Shown: positions 1 through 7,165, counted from the stretch's first letter. The stretch: DNA of 8,007 nucleotides from an uncultured Clostridia bacterium (GCA_947581885.1 CANPWF010000074.1:1-8007), one strand, 5' to 3'. Made by a program: numbers and translations. The notes: generated by a model from the letters alone, not told the origin.

Positions 1-1
1 G

Positions 2-847
2 AGCGCGCCCGTGCTCGAATATGTGCGGCGGCTCGGCAAGCTCAACGAGCGGGTGAAGGAAAGGCTCGTGCTCGTGCCCCGTATCTACACCAACAAGCCG
101 CGTACCAAGGGAGTGGGCTACAAGGGGATGTTCTCCCAGCCCGACCCCGAGAACAAAGAGGACATCGCGAGGGGGATCCGCATGCTCCGCAGGCTCCATA
201 TCCGCGCGATGGACGAGAGCGGACTTACCGCCGCCGACGAGATGCTCTACCCCGAGAATTTTCCCTATGTGGAAGATATCGTCACATACAGCACCGTGGG
301 GGCGCGTTCGAGCGAGAACCAGCTTCACCGCCTCGTCGCGAGCGGGATCGATTCTCCCGTCGGGATCAAAAACCCGATGAGCGGGAGCATTCCCGTACTA
401 TTGAACTCTATCTATGCCGCGCAGTGCCCGCAGGTTTTCAAGTACGGCGAATGGCAGGTGGAGACGGACGGCAACCCCTACGCCCATGCCATTCTGCGCG
501 GGCGGGTGGATAACGACGGGAAGGATGCTTCCAACTACGATCAAGAGACGGTGTTGCAGCTCAAAGAGGGGTACAAAGGGCTCACCTTCCCCGCCGCCGT
601 CATCGATACCAATCACTCCAATTCGGGCAAGAATTTCAAAAAGCAAATCGAGATTGCGGAAGAAGTCTTAAAGACGCGTGCGGAAAACGAGGACTACCGC
701 TCGATCGTAAAGGGACTCATGATCGAGAGCTTTCTCGTCGAGGGAAGGCAGGATCATGATGTCGTGTTCGGGCAGTCCATCACCGACCCGTGCCTCGGTT
801 GGGAGGATACGGAGCGGCTGATTTTGGAGATCGCGGAGAAAGTATGA
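2..847 (+). CDS. aroF: 3-deoxy-7-phosphoheptulonate (DAHP) synthase, class I, 3' part
   Basis: This enzyme condenses phosphoenolpyruvate with erythrose 4-phosphate, the first step of the shikimate pathway, in the cytosol. The gene runs in from the left edge; 281 codons are visible, and about 70 N-terminal residues are missing compared with E. coli AroG (350 aa). Numbering from the GTG at 11, the PEP-binding NKPRT is at 28-32, GARSSENQLHR at 97-107, a metal-ligand His in DTNHSNSGK (H202), Glu in MIESFLVEG (E239) and Asp in SITDPCLGWED (D259). The fourth metal ligand, a Cys, would lie upstream of the window. The GTG at 11 is internal, since the frame is open to the edge and the family extends further. 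Its stop overlaps the pheA start, so the two form a Phe/Tyr biosynthesis operon. The AroF/G/H letter cannot be decided because the N-terminal feedback region is absent. Confidence 0.95.
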   Translation, partial: SAPVLEYVRRLGKLNERVKERLVLVPRIYTNKPRTKGVGYKGMFSQPDPENKEDIARGIRMLRRLHIRAMDESGLTAADEMLYPENFPYVEDIVTYSTVGARSSENQLHRLVASGIDSPVGIKNPMSGSIPVLLNSIYAAQCPQVFKYGEWQVETDGNPYAHAILRGRVDNDGKDASNYDQETVLQLKEGYKGLTFPAAVIDTNHSNSGKNFKKQIEIAEEVLKTRAENEDYRSIVKGLMIESFLVEGRQDHDVVFGQSITDPCLGWEDTERLILEIAEKV

Positions 848-1656
848 GGGAAATTGCCATGCGGACGAGCTGTTTGGGGCCCTCGGGAAGTTTTTCCGAG
901 CGGGCGGCAATCGAACTTTGCGGCGGAGAGATCGTGCTCTCAAAAAGTTTCCATGAAGCCGTCTCCATGCTCCTTGCGGGGGAAGTTGACCGCGCCGTGC
1001 TTCCCGTCGAAAATTCGTTGGGCGGCGGGGTGCTCCCCGTGCTCGACCTTCTCGCCGCCTCTCCCGTCTTTGGCGAGGCGGAAAAAGTTCTCCCCATCGA
1101 CCACCGCCTTGCCCTCTTGAAAGGGGTGGAGAAGGGGGACATCCGAACGATCTGCTCGCACGAACAGGCGTTCGCGCAGTGCGGGGAATATTTGCGGGTG
1201 AACTTCCCCGACGCTCGCCTCGTCTCCGCGCCCTCGACGGCGGCAAGCCTTCAAATGCTCGACGGACACACCGCGGCGATCGTGGGTTCGCATATTGTAA
1301 GGGAGAACGTCCTTCTCTCGGAAAATAACATCGCGGATAACAAGCAAAACTTCACCCGTTTTCTGCGGGTGAGAAGGGGAAGCGGAGAACAGGCGGCATG
1401 CGGTACGGTGTTCGTTTGCGCCGTCTGCGCCCACCGCCCGGGGGCTCTTTACGGGTTGTTGAAGATCTTCGATCGGTACGAGCTCAACCTCACCCGCATC
1501 GAATCCCGCCCCATCAAAGAGAGATTGGGCGAATACCGCTTCTTCATCGAATTTGCGGGGGATCTTCGCTCCGAAGAGGTGCAAAGGGCGATCTCCGAGG
1601 CGGAAACGTACTGCACGGAGTTCAAGCTCCTCGGCGCGTACGGCGAGCCCCGATAG
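844..1656 (+). CDS. pheA: Prephenate dehydratase (PDT catalytic domain + ACT domain)
   Basis: This protein converts prephenate to phenylpyruvate, the committed step to phenylalanine. It has 270 residues, the usual length for a monofunctional enzyme without a chorismate mutase domain. Visible motifs are GPSGSFSERAA (12-22), PVENSLGG (54-61), SHEQAFAQC (105-113) and the catalytic NFTRF (169-173, T171). An ACT domain follows, with HRPGAL (197-202) and ESRP (220-223), the signature of Phe-binding feedback control. The start at 844 overlaps the preceding stop (ATGA) and has GGAG at 835-838, five bases upstream. A second ATG at 859, with AGGG at 847-850, is also possible; both leave the domain intact. 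The frame is open back to 790, inside the DAHP synthase gene, but that start is not credible. The gene ends one base before the convergent membrane protein gene. Confidence 0.96.
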   Translation: MREIAMRTSCLGPSGSFSERAAIELCGGEIVLSKSFHEAVSMLLAGEVDRAVLPVENSLGGGVLPVLDLLAASPVFGEAEKVLPIDHRLALLKGVEKGDIRTICSHEQAFAQCGEYLRVNFPDARLVSAPSTAASLQMLDGHTAAIVGSHIVRENVLLSENNIADNKQNFTRFLRVRRGSGEQAACGTVFVCAVCAHRPGALYGLLKIFDRYELNLTRIESRPIKERLGEYRFFIEFAGDLRSEEVQRAISEAETYCTEFKLLGAYGEPR

Positions 1657-1657
1657 A

Positions 1658-2581
1658 TCAGAAAAGGAGTAGCCCCAACCCGTACGCAATGCCCGCCGCC
1701 AACAGCCCTTGCAAGAACTTGACGGCGAGGAAGGGAAGTGCTTTCACCCCCGCTTTCGTCAAAAAGGCGAGCTGCTGCGCAAGGACGCACGCCCCGCCGA
1801 AGGTCACAAAGAACGCGCACCCCGCGAGGGAGAGCGCGGAGGGGGAGCGGGCGAGAAGGGCGCAACCGCCCGTCATCTCAACAAGCCCCTTCACGATCGG
1901 TTCGGTGAAATTCGGCAGGGGAAGAAGGTCGAAGAGCATTTGCCCGAAGGCGGAAAAGAGGGCGATCGTCGCCCCCACACAGAGGACGGAGACCACCGAG
2001 GACCAAATACTTTCGTACAGCCCGCTTTTTGTTTCTCTTCGGAGAGGCGGCAAAGTTGCGGGTTTTCCCTTCCCGCGGAGGAGAAGGCAAACGCCCCACA
2101 CCCCGCCGAGGTGGGCGGCGAGCAGGACAACCCCAACAAGGGGGGAAGAGAACATCCCCGCGCCCACCGTCCCGATGAGAAAGACGGGGCCGCACGTCGT
2201 ACACAGCCGCGCCGCCCTTAAAATCTCTTCTTTGGAAATTCTCCCCCTTTCGAAGAGCTCGGAAAGCGTCCTCGCGCCGACGGGATAGCCCGAGAGGGCG
2301 GAGAGAACGGCGACGCTCCCCGTTTCCCCCGAAACGCGGAAGAGCTTCCCCATAACGGGAGAAAGACGAGCGGAGAACTTCCCGAACGCCCGCCCATTCG
2401 AAAACAGCGACGTGAGAAAGAGGAAGGGCAGGGCGGCGGGCAGCACGCAGGTCGCCCAAATGCCGAGCCCGTCGAGCACGCACGCCATATAGCGGGCGGG
2501 GCGAACGAGGAAGAAGAGCATCGCGGCAAGCAATACAAGGGTGCCGCAGACGGCATACAGGCGGGAGATCGCGCGGGACAT
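1658..2581 (-). CDS. ylbJ: YlbJ/SpoVV-like sporulation integral membrane protein
   Basis: This is a polytopic membrane protein of 307 residues from the chosen start. Hydrophobic stretches lie at about 11-26, 38-60, 88-101, 131-168, 192-213, 250-270 and 282-307. The central region, SALSGYPVGARTLSELF (94-110) followed by TTCGPVFLIGTVGAGMF (128-144), matches the nucleoside-recognition/gate-type core of YlbJ proteins. B. subtilis YlbJ (SpoVV) moves dipicolinic acid across the outer forespore membrane; that role is carried over by family only. The protein is shorter than B. subtilis YlbJ (about 400 aa). Its start is uncertain. The ATG at 2581 gives a short N-terminus before membrane segment 1, as in the family; ATGs at 2602 and 2641 are in frame, and none has a good ribosome binding site. 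It converges on pheA and diverges from rarA. Confidence 0.82.
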   Translation of the reverse strand: MSRAISRLYAVCGTLVLLAAMLFFLVRPARYMACVLDGLGIWATCVLPAALPFLFLTSLFSNGRAFGKFSARLSPVMGKLFRVSGETGSVAVLSALSGYPVGARTLSELFERGRISKEEILRAARLCTTCGPVFLIGTVGAGMFSSPLVGVVLLAAHLGGVWGVCLLLRGKGKPATLPPLRRETKSGLYESIWSSVVSVLCVGATIALFSAFGQMLFDLLPLPNFTEPIVKGLVEMTGGCALLARSPSALSLAGCAFFVTFGGACVLAQQLAFLTKAGVKALPFLAVKFLQGLLAAGIAYGLGLLLF

Positions 2582-2646
2582 ATTCAAGCGTATGAACCGC
2601 ATGGCACGATTATGCAAACGGAGGGGGCGCACCGCGCCCATACAAG

Positions 2647-3168
2647 ATGGATCTTTTCGATTTCAACAACAATGAAGAGAACGCGAAGCCGCTCGCCGAA
2701 CGGATGCGGGCTTCCCGCCTCGAAGATTTCGTAGGGCAAAAGCACATCGTCGCGGAAGGGTCTCTCCTTCGCCGCGCCATCTCGCTCGACCGCCTCGGCA
2801 GCTGTATCTTCTGGGGCCCCCCGGGGTGCGGAAAGACGACGCTCGCCAACATCGTCGCCGCCCAGACGGATGCCGATTTCGTCAAACTCAACGCCGTCAG
2901 CGCGGGGGTCGCCGACATCAAAAAGACGGTGGAGAAGGCGCGGGATACCCTCAAAATGTTCAACCGAAGGACGTACCTTCTGCTCGACGAGTGCCACCGT
3001 TTTTCCAAGACGCAGTCCGATTCCCTCCTCCCCGCCATCGAGAGAGGTACCTACTTTGTACACCACAAGGTATCTTTATGTAACTCGAGATATTCCTTTG
3101 AGGAGGCGAATTTCTCTAAACACAGTCGACAAAGAGACAGGAAGAACGGTAGAAGAAGATTTGCTTGA
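2647..3168 (+). pseudogene. rarA: Host rarA (mgsA), 5' fragment interrupted by insertion
   Basis: RarA/MgsA is an AAA+ ATPase that acts at stalled replication forks. This copy begins normally (MDLFDFNN, PLAERMR, FVGQKH) with Walker A GPPGCGKTT at 57-65 and Walker B LLLDECH at 111-117. Family resemblance stops after about IERGTYFV (131-138); the sensor-1 strand GSTTENP, arginine finger, sensor 2 and C-terminal tetramerisation region are missing. The rest (to residue 173) is an out-of-frame read of AT-rich foreign DNA, rich in Ser, Arg and Lys. A full RarA is over 400 residues. No close ribosome binding site is seen (GGAGG at 2620 is too far), but the start fits the family N-terminus. The fragment keeps the nucleotide-binding P-loop but cannot be a working motor. 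The remaining 3' part should lie beyond the right end of the island. Confidence 0.88.
3046..3074. repeat. Host/island junction: imperfect dyad, candidate attachment site (attL)
   Basis: Host rarA coding similarity ends here and base composition drops abruptly. The arms GGTACCT (3046-3052) and AGGTATC (3068-3074) are inverted repeats matching at 6 of 7 positions, centred on the palindrome TGTACA (3057-3062). The host reading frame ERG-TYFV is plausible for RarA up to about 3060, which puts the crossover near the centre of the dyad. An imperfect dyad about a short core is what large serine recombinase sites look like, but no recombinase gene is in the window and tyrosine recombinase or transposon junctions are not excluded. 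The junction is well supported; its mechanism is inference. Confidence 0.5.
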
Positions 3169-3808
3169 GTATTGCAGACTTCCGAGAAGTATAGTTGACT
3201 TGAAGGAATTTTTGGGCATCAATAATAAAAAGGACATTCAAGCCAGATTTACGAAGCCGCTTTTGAGGTGCGGGAAATTGAAATTTATATATCCCGAGAC
3301 ACCCAAAAGCAATTTGCAAAGATACTTGAATGCCGATATCGAAATTTCTTCTGACATGGAAGAAGCTATATGTCAACTTTCCAAAACGAATAAGCATTTG
3401 GAATTGGAAAGGCGAACTCTTGAATTTTGCCAAGCCCCGCGCTCGTTGGGCGAAATCAAAAGTTATCTCGGTCTTGCGGGCTATGATACAACGAGGAAAC
3501 GCGCGATACAACCTTTGCTCGATCAAGGTAAGATCAAACTGATGTATCCGCACGATCCGTTTTACAAAATGCAGAAATATGTTGTTTCGGATTCTGAATT
3601 GGGTTATGCCCCTTTCACGGCCGATGAGATAATGGCATATTGTACGATTCCCCGCAGCAAGGAAGAAATCGGAAATCATTTTGCGGTTGGACAGGATTTG
3701 CTGTATAAGGTCTTGGATTCGTTAATAAAGCAGGGCAAATTGGTTTACACAAAGAGTACAAGAGTAGGAAATAAGATAATTCATAGGAAGCTGGTCACAA
3801 ATGGATAA
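3056..3808 (+). CDS. Tandem winged-helix protein (Fic-like C-terminal / AlbA_2-type regulator tail), 5' end missing at junction
   Basis: Three modules of about 60 residues repeat the pattern 'L-E-F/Y-C-x-x-P-R-S-x-x-E-I/L-x-x-x-L-G ... PLL-x-x-GK-I/L-K-x-x-YP'. They lie at about 3152-3331, 3401-3586 and 3617-3790; the third is most diverged. This resembles the winged-helix repeats at the C-terminus of Fic-family proteins and of AlbA_2/HATPase-type regulators. No catalytic Fic motif or ATPase region is present. Between the junction and 3356 there is no in-frame ATG; only TTG codons (3056, 3098, 3161) could start it, and AGGAGG at 3101-3106 has no start codon at a proper distance. I read it as the 3' part of a longer gene cut at the island edge, though a short TTG-started protein is possible. 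The stop overlaps the next rarA start by 8 bases (ATGGATAA), implying translational coupling. The frame is also open into host DNA back to 2870, but that part is not coding. Confidence 0.6.
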   Translation: MYTTRYLYVTRDIPLRRRISLNTVDKETGRTVEEDLLEYCRLPRSIVDLKEFLGINNKKDIQARFTKPLLRCGKLKFIYPETPKSNLQRYLNADIEISSDMEEAICQLSKTNKHLELERRTLEFCQAPRSLGEIKSYLGLAGYDTTRKRAIQPLLDQGKIKLMYPHDPFYKMQKYVVSDSELGYAPFTADEIMAYCTIPRSKEEIGNHFAVGQDLLYKVLDSLIKQGKLVYTKSTRVGNKIIHRKLVTNG

Positions 3809-5024
3809 CCTTTTTACGAACATGTATAATGATCGAAAGCCGTTGGCCGAGAGGGTTCGCCCTACAAGTTTAGAGGAGTTTGTTGGGCAAAAGCATCTCC
3901 TTGGCGAAGGGAAACTTCTTCGTCGTCTTATACAGGCAAAGAAAGTGCCGAGTTGTATATTTTTCGGCCCTCCCGGGACAGGCAAGACGACGCTCGCAAG
4001 GATCATTGCCGAGACGACGGGGGGCAACTTCACAATGCTAAACGCTATTTCAAGTGGAGTAGCGGATGTGAAAGTGGTCATTGAAGAAGCAAAAAAGACA
4101 TTTGAAATGTTCGGCAAGAAGACCTACTTGCTTTTGGACGAATGCCACAGATGGAATAAGGCGCAGAGCGACTCATTGTTGGCCGTGCTGGAATCCGGGC
4201 AAGTTGTTTTGATAGGCTCTACGACCGAATCGCCCACTCACAGCATGACGCGGGCAATCGTGAGCCGTTGCACTCTGTTTGAATTTAAGCAGGTTGGTGC
4301 CGATGACATCAAGCAAGCGTTAAAACGGGCGTTGGAAAATCCCAAGGGTCTGAAGGACTACAGCGTCAAAATCGATGATGATGCCTTAACGTACTTTGCG
4401 ACCGCGTGTGGCGGAGATGTTCGCAGTGCGCTGAACGGATTAGAAATCGGTGTTTTGACTACGCCGGTAAATGCGAACGGTGAAATTGTTATTACCAAAG
4501 ATGTAGCCGTGGAGTGTCTTCAAAAGAAGGCACTGAGTCTGAATGATGATGTGTTTTATCACATTTTAAGCGCGTTCTGCAAGAGCCTCCGCGGAAGCGA
4601 TGCAACAGCTGCACTGTATTATGCGAACCGATTGATCGAAGCGGGCTGTGAGCCGCAACTTTTGGCGAGGAGAACGATTGCGCACGCCAGTGAGGATTGT
4701 TGTTCGGCAAAAGCTTTGAACACAGCTTGCAATGCGTTGTTCGCGCTTAATAATTTGGGGATGCCGGAGGGGAACCTTGCATTGACGCAGGCAATTATAG
4801 AAGTGTGCGAGGCACCGAAAACCAATCGAGTCGTTGTGGCTATGAATATGGCGATCGACGACGCTCGGAACCATGCCGACGACAATATTCCCGACTATTT
4901 GAAGAACCATACCGAGGCAAGTAAAAAATATAAATATCCGCACGATTATGGCGGATATGTTGAGCAACAGTATTTGCCCGACTCCTTAAAGAACAGAAAT
5001 TATTTTCCGAAAGATAAAAAGTGA
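3801..5024 (+). CDS. rarA: Replication-associated recombination protein RarA (MgsA), complete island copy
   Basis: This is a complete 407-residue RarA-type AAA+ ATPase of the clamp-loader-like class, expected to act at stalled or gapped replication forks and to interact with single-strand binding protein. In order: PLAERVR (14-20), FVGQKH (27-32), Walker A GPPGTGKT (56-63), Walker B LLLDECH (110-116), sensor 1 GSTTESP (139-145), arginine-finger region VSRC (154-157), sensor 2 GGDVRSALN (204-212), then the C-terminal tetramerisation region ending in KYPHDYGGYVEQQYLP (378-393). All key residues are present. It is about 60% identical by hand count (73 of 122) to the host fragment, so it is not a recent duplication. 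It overlaps the winged-helix gene by 8 bases, has only a weakly placed AGGA (3784-3787) and ends at a strong terminator. It probably replaces the RarA function lost by the insertion. Confidence 0.95.
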   Translation: MDNLFTNMYNDRKPLAERVRPTSLEEFVGQKHLLGEGKLLRRLIQAKKVPSCIFFGPPGTGKTTLARIIAETTGGNFTMLNAISSGVADVKVVIEEAKKTFEMFGKKTYLLLDECHRWNKAQSDSLLAVLESGQVVLIGSTTESPTHSMTRAIVSRCTLFEFKQVGADDIKQALKRALENPKGLKDYSVKIDDDALTYFATACGGDVRSALNGLEIGVLTTPVNANGEIVITKDVAVECLQKKALSLNDDVFYHILSAFCKSLRGSDATAALYYANRLIEAGCEPQLLARRTIAHASEDCCSAKALNTACNALFALNNLGMPEGNLALTQAIIEVCEAPKTNRVVVAMNMAIDDARNHADDNIPDYLKNHTEASKKYKYPHDYGGYVEQQYLPDSLKNRNYFPKDKK

Positions 5025-5034
5025 CTCGAATCAG

Positions 5035-5064
5035 AGAACAGATCATAGGGTCTGTTCTTTTTTT
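5035..5064 (+). terminator. Rho-independent terminator after island rarA
   Basis: A perfect 8-bp stem, AGAACAGA (5035-5042) and TCTGTTCT (5051-5058), has an 8-base loop (5043-5050) and runs into seven T (5058-5064). It lies 11 bases after the rarA stop and separates the rarA transcript from the downstream defence operon. Confidence 0.88.
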
Positions 5065-5088
5065 GTGCAATTTGTGCCTCATAAGTGT

Positions 5089-5117
5089 TTGAGATACAAA
5101 ATATTGTGGTATATCAT
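5089..5117 (+). promoter_or_regulatory. Candidate sigma-A promoter of the Pycsar-like operon
   Basis: A -35-like TTGAGA (5089-5094) and a -10-like TATCAT (5112-5117) are separated by exactly 17 bases, with AT-rich surroundings. Transcription would start about 20 bases before the cyclase ATG at 5148, which has GAGGAG at 5136-5141, six bases upstream. The gap 5025-5147 contains only this promoter and the terminator. Confidence 0.6.
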
Positions 5118-5147
5118 ATATGAAATAATTTCTACGAGGAGCCGTAT

Positions 5148-6596
5148 ATGAAAAAGATGTTTTCCGGATTGCATTTTTATGTGAACATAAATAATTTGGA
5201 CTCGATTCTAAAGAAGGAAGAACGCGAAACAGATTTCTTAAAGAAAGCATTTCACCAAATGGATACATTTGTATCTACGATGGAATATTATGTCGAGTCG
5301 ACCAATGTTAAAGTCGAGAAGCTTACCGGGTCACGCTTGCACTTTTATGTTCCTTGTACAGTGGAAGATCGTGACGATATACTGGACGCATTGCGGGTTG
5401 TGGCGATGGCGTATCATCTCGCAGGATATATTTCCACCAATATCGGGAAATATAAAAATGTTGCCAACTATCGGATCGGTTCCGGAATGGATTACGGCGA
5501 TTATACCGAATTCGAGTTTTCCGATAAAGAGTCGGAGATAGAGGAGCTTACCACAATAGGGTCTCCGGCGAATAGAGCCGCGAAGCTACAAACAAATACG
5601 GAGGACGGTCGGCTTTCTGTTTCAAAAGAAGTATATGATCTCTTGCCGGACGACTGTTCAGACCTATTTTTGGAAAATGAAGACCTTTCCTTGCTGGTGA
5701 AGAAAAAGTATGCCGATCTAAGAGTGTATAGCTGTTCACTAAGAGAGTTGCATGAATTCTTTGCTGATGAAGATTCTCGTTATTCCGATTCCATAAGCGA
5801 AATGGAAGATTGGGCCTTTGAGCGAGCACAAAAGACCAATTTAGGAGACATCCAAGAAAACGGGGTCCGCAAATTGTTGGATTTCAACGATCTTTCGCTT
5901 CGGAATTGTAAGACATTGGATGGCATTATGCTCTTTGCCGATATTCGCGGCTTTACTAAAAAATTTGATCCGGACGGTTCAAATTTGCCTGAGATGAAAC
6001 AGGCCACGCAGATTATCTTATCGCAGATGAACAAATGCGTCCACGCTGACGATGGGGTACATGTACAATTTCAGGGAGATCGAATATCGGCAATCTTCCA
6101 TAAATTCGATGGCGAAAAGGCGGATTATGTCTTCCGTGCTTTCCGTTGTGCTTTCCGACTGATCGATATGGTGAAAGAGTTGAACAAGAACGAAGTCATC
6201 ATTGAAGCGATCGGGGATCAGAAACTAAAAATCGGGATAGGCATGGCATCGGGAGATATTTTTGCGACCAGGCTTGGGAAGCGCAATGTAAAGGATAATG
6301 TTGCGATGGGGGAAACCGTTAAAGAGGCTGACTATGCCGAAGATGAAGTTGCGGGAAATCAAATAGGAATGGCAAGTGAAATTGCAGCGACAAAAGGCTG
6401 TTATGGTCTTTTAGACGATAGTGACAGTAAGGAAGCCGCCCACATTAAATCTGCTTTTACAACTCGAGGAGAGCGTTTTTATGTTTCGCGATTAGGGTGG
6501 GAAGATGTTGCTAAAAAGATTGATGCAACGAGACAAGAGGATAATCATAAAGAAGCCTCGAGAAGGACAAGTGTGAAGCCATGGGGAAGCCTGTAA
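5148..6596 (+). CDS. pycC: PycC-like class III nucleotide cyclase with two tandem cyclase domains
   Basis: This is a predicted cytosolic cyclase of a Pycsar defence system; PycC enzymes make cCMP or cUMP after phage infection. It has 482 residues and two class III cyclase-like domains. Domain 1 (about 7-165) has FYVNINNL (10-17) where the first metal Asp should be, GSR (61-63) in place of GD, and keeps IGSPANRAAKL (137-147), the Asn-motif region (N142, with Lys at the Arg position). Domain 2 (about 257-420) has MLFADIRGFT (261-270, D265) and FQGDR (308-312, D311), both metal ligands, but at the Asn/Arg site reads VKEADYA (391-397). One composite active site per chain is therefore likely, as in mammalian adenylyl cyclase. 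A charged, probably flexible tail follows from about 457. Product specificity cannot be read from sequence by eye. The start is set by GAGGAG at 5136-5141. It overlaps the next gene by 16 bases. Confidence 0.85.
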   Translation: MKKMFSGLHFYVNINNLDSILKKEERETDFLKKAFHQMDTFVSTMEYYVESTNVKVEKLTGSRLHFYVPCTVEDRDDILDALRVVAMAYHLAGYISTNIGKYKNVANYRIGSGMDYGDYTEFEFSDKESEIEELTTIGSPANRAAKLQTNTEDGRLSVSKEVYDLLPDDCSDLFLENEDLSLLVKKKYADLRVYSCSLRELHEFFADEDSRYSDSISEMEDWAFERAQKTNLGDIQENGVRKLLDFNDLSLRNCKTLDGIMLFADIRGFTKKFDPDGSNLPEMKQATQIILSQMNKCVHADDGVHVQFQGDRISAIFHKFDGEKADYVFRAFRCAFRLIDMVKELNKNEVIIEAIGDQKLKIGIGMASGDIFATRLGKRNVKDNVAMGETVKEADYAEDEVAGNQIGMASEIAATKGCYGLLDDSDSKEAAHIKSAFTTRGERFYVSRLGWEDVAKKIDATRQEDNHKEASRRTSVKPWGSL

Positions 6597-7165
6597 CAAT
6601 TTTTGATTATTCCGGTAAGTGTGATTCTTCGATATATGATTTGGTAATGTCAGAAGAAGTCGATCCTTCTGTTGGTTGGAACGAATATTTCAGTTCTCTT
6701 TCCGGCGTAAGCAAAGTGCTTGAGGATTCTTTTCCTTTGTTGCATTATCATCATTTGCCGACATCTCGCCCGTCTTTATCTTTTATTTCCGGAGATCTTA
6801 TTCCAAGTGCGGAACTTGGGATATATGGTGCGGATACGGCGATAAAACTGCACGTTTCCTTACCTATATTTGCAGTCATTCCAGCTGATTATCATGTAAT
6901 CGGGATAAAGATTTATGACAGTACACGGTGCATCCTTTGGGGAAACCTCCCCTACGATAAACAACATCGTTTTTGGCTAAAGGATAACGGTTTTACACGA
7001 ATCTGTTCCCATCACATAGATGATCTTGTCGGGTTGGCCCCGCAGGAAATCATTAGAAACTGCTTGCAGAGCGCATGGCATCTCTATACCGAGTATAGAC
7101 GATACGAAAGGACTGAACATTTCGACTTGGAATGCCATCCACATGGAGAAAAAAACAATGGATGA
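6581..7165 (+). CDS. Unrecognised 194-aa protein of the Pycsar-like operon; possible E2-like fold
   Basis: I do not firmly recognise this protein. It lies between the cyclase (16-base overlap) and the membrane effector (8-base overlap), so it is very probably part of the system. It has no signal peptide and no membrane segment. The order of elements suggests an E2 (ubiquitin-conjugating-like) core: a strand AIKLHVSLPIF (87-97), a P-x-x-Y turn (IPADYH, 100-105), a strand VIGIKIYD (106-113), then FTRICSHHIDDL (138-149), resembling the 'G-x-I-C' catalytic segment of E2s (C142), followed by LAPQEIIRNCLQSAWHLY (152-169), like the helix after the E2 cysteine. The resemblance is by eye and could be wrong; a sensor, inhibitor or second effector is possible. 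The ATG at 6581 is the first usable start; AAGGA (6563-6567) sits 13 bases upstream, so translation may depend on coupling. Confidence 0.8.
   Translation: MGKPVTIFDYSGKCDSSIYDLVMSEEVDPSVGWNEYFSSLSGVSKVLEDSFPLLHYHHLPTSRPSLSFISGDLIPSAELGIYGADTAIKLHVSLPIFAVIPADYHVIGIKIYDSTRCILWGNLPYDKQHRFWLKDNGFTRICSHHIDDLVGLAPQEIIRNCLQSAWHLYTEYRRYERTEHFDLECHPHGEKNNG
7145..7150 (+). promoter_or_regulatory. Ribosome binding site fixing the pycTM start
   Basis: GGAGAA here lies seven bases before the ATG at 7158. It overlaps the ATG at 7143, so it supports 7158 rather than 7143 as the effector start. It lies inside the end of the preceding gene. Confidence 0.6.

Noticed and set aside
668..1246. 192-codon minus-strand frame across the DAHP synthase/pheA boundary
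   Set aside because: Arg/Pro-rich product with no motif, antisense to two confirmed enzymes.
940..1689. Long open frame (249 codons) on the minus strand opposite pheA
   Set aside because: It lies entirely antisense to a well-supported pheA in GC-rich DNA where open antisense frames are common; the translation shows no recognisable motif.
1398..2288. Long open frame (296 codons) on the plus strand across the end of pheA and opposite ylbJ
   Set aside because: The peptide is low-complexity, rich in Arg, Pro and Ser, and overlaps two real genes; this is a GC-rich shadow frame.
2870..3055. Upstream extension of the winged-helix frame into host DNA
   Set aside because: This stretch is rarA read in the wrong frame (Ser/Arg/Pro-rich), so the open frame across the junction is chance rather than a fusion protein.
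3038..3090. TCGAGA repeated on both sides of the junction (3038-3043 and 3085-3090) as a possible target duplication
   Set aside because: Six bases, not at the break itself, and both copies are on the same side of the island; probably chance.
3101..3106. Strong ribosome-binding-like AGGAGG near the island edge
   Set aside because: No ATG, GTG or TTG lies at a proper distance downstream in any useful frame; the TTG at 3098 precedes it.
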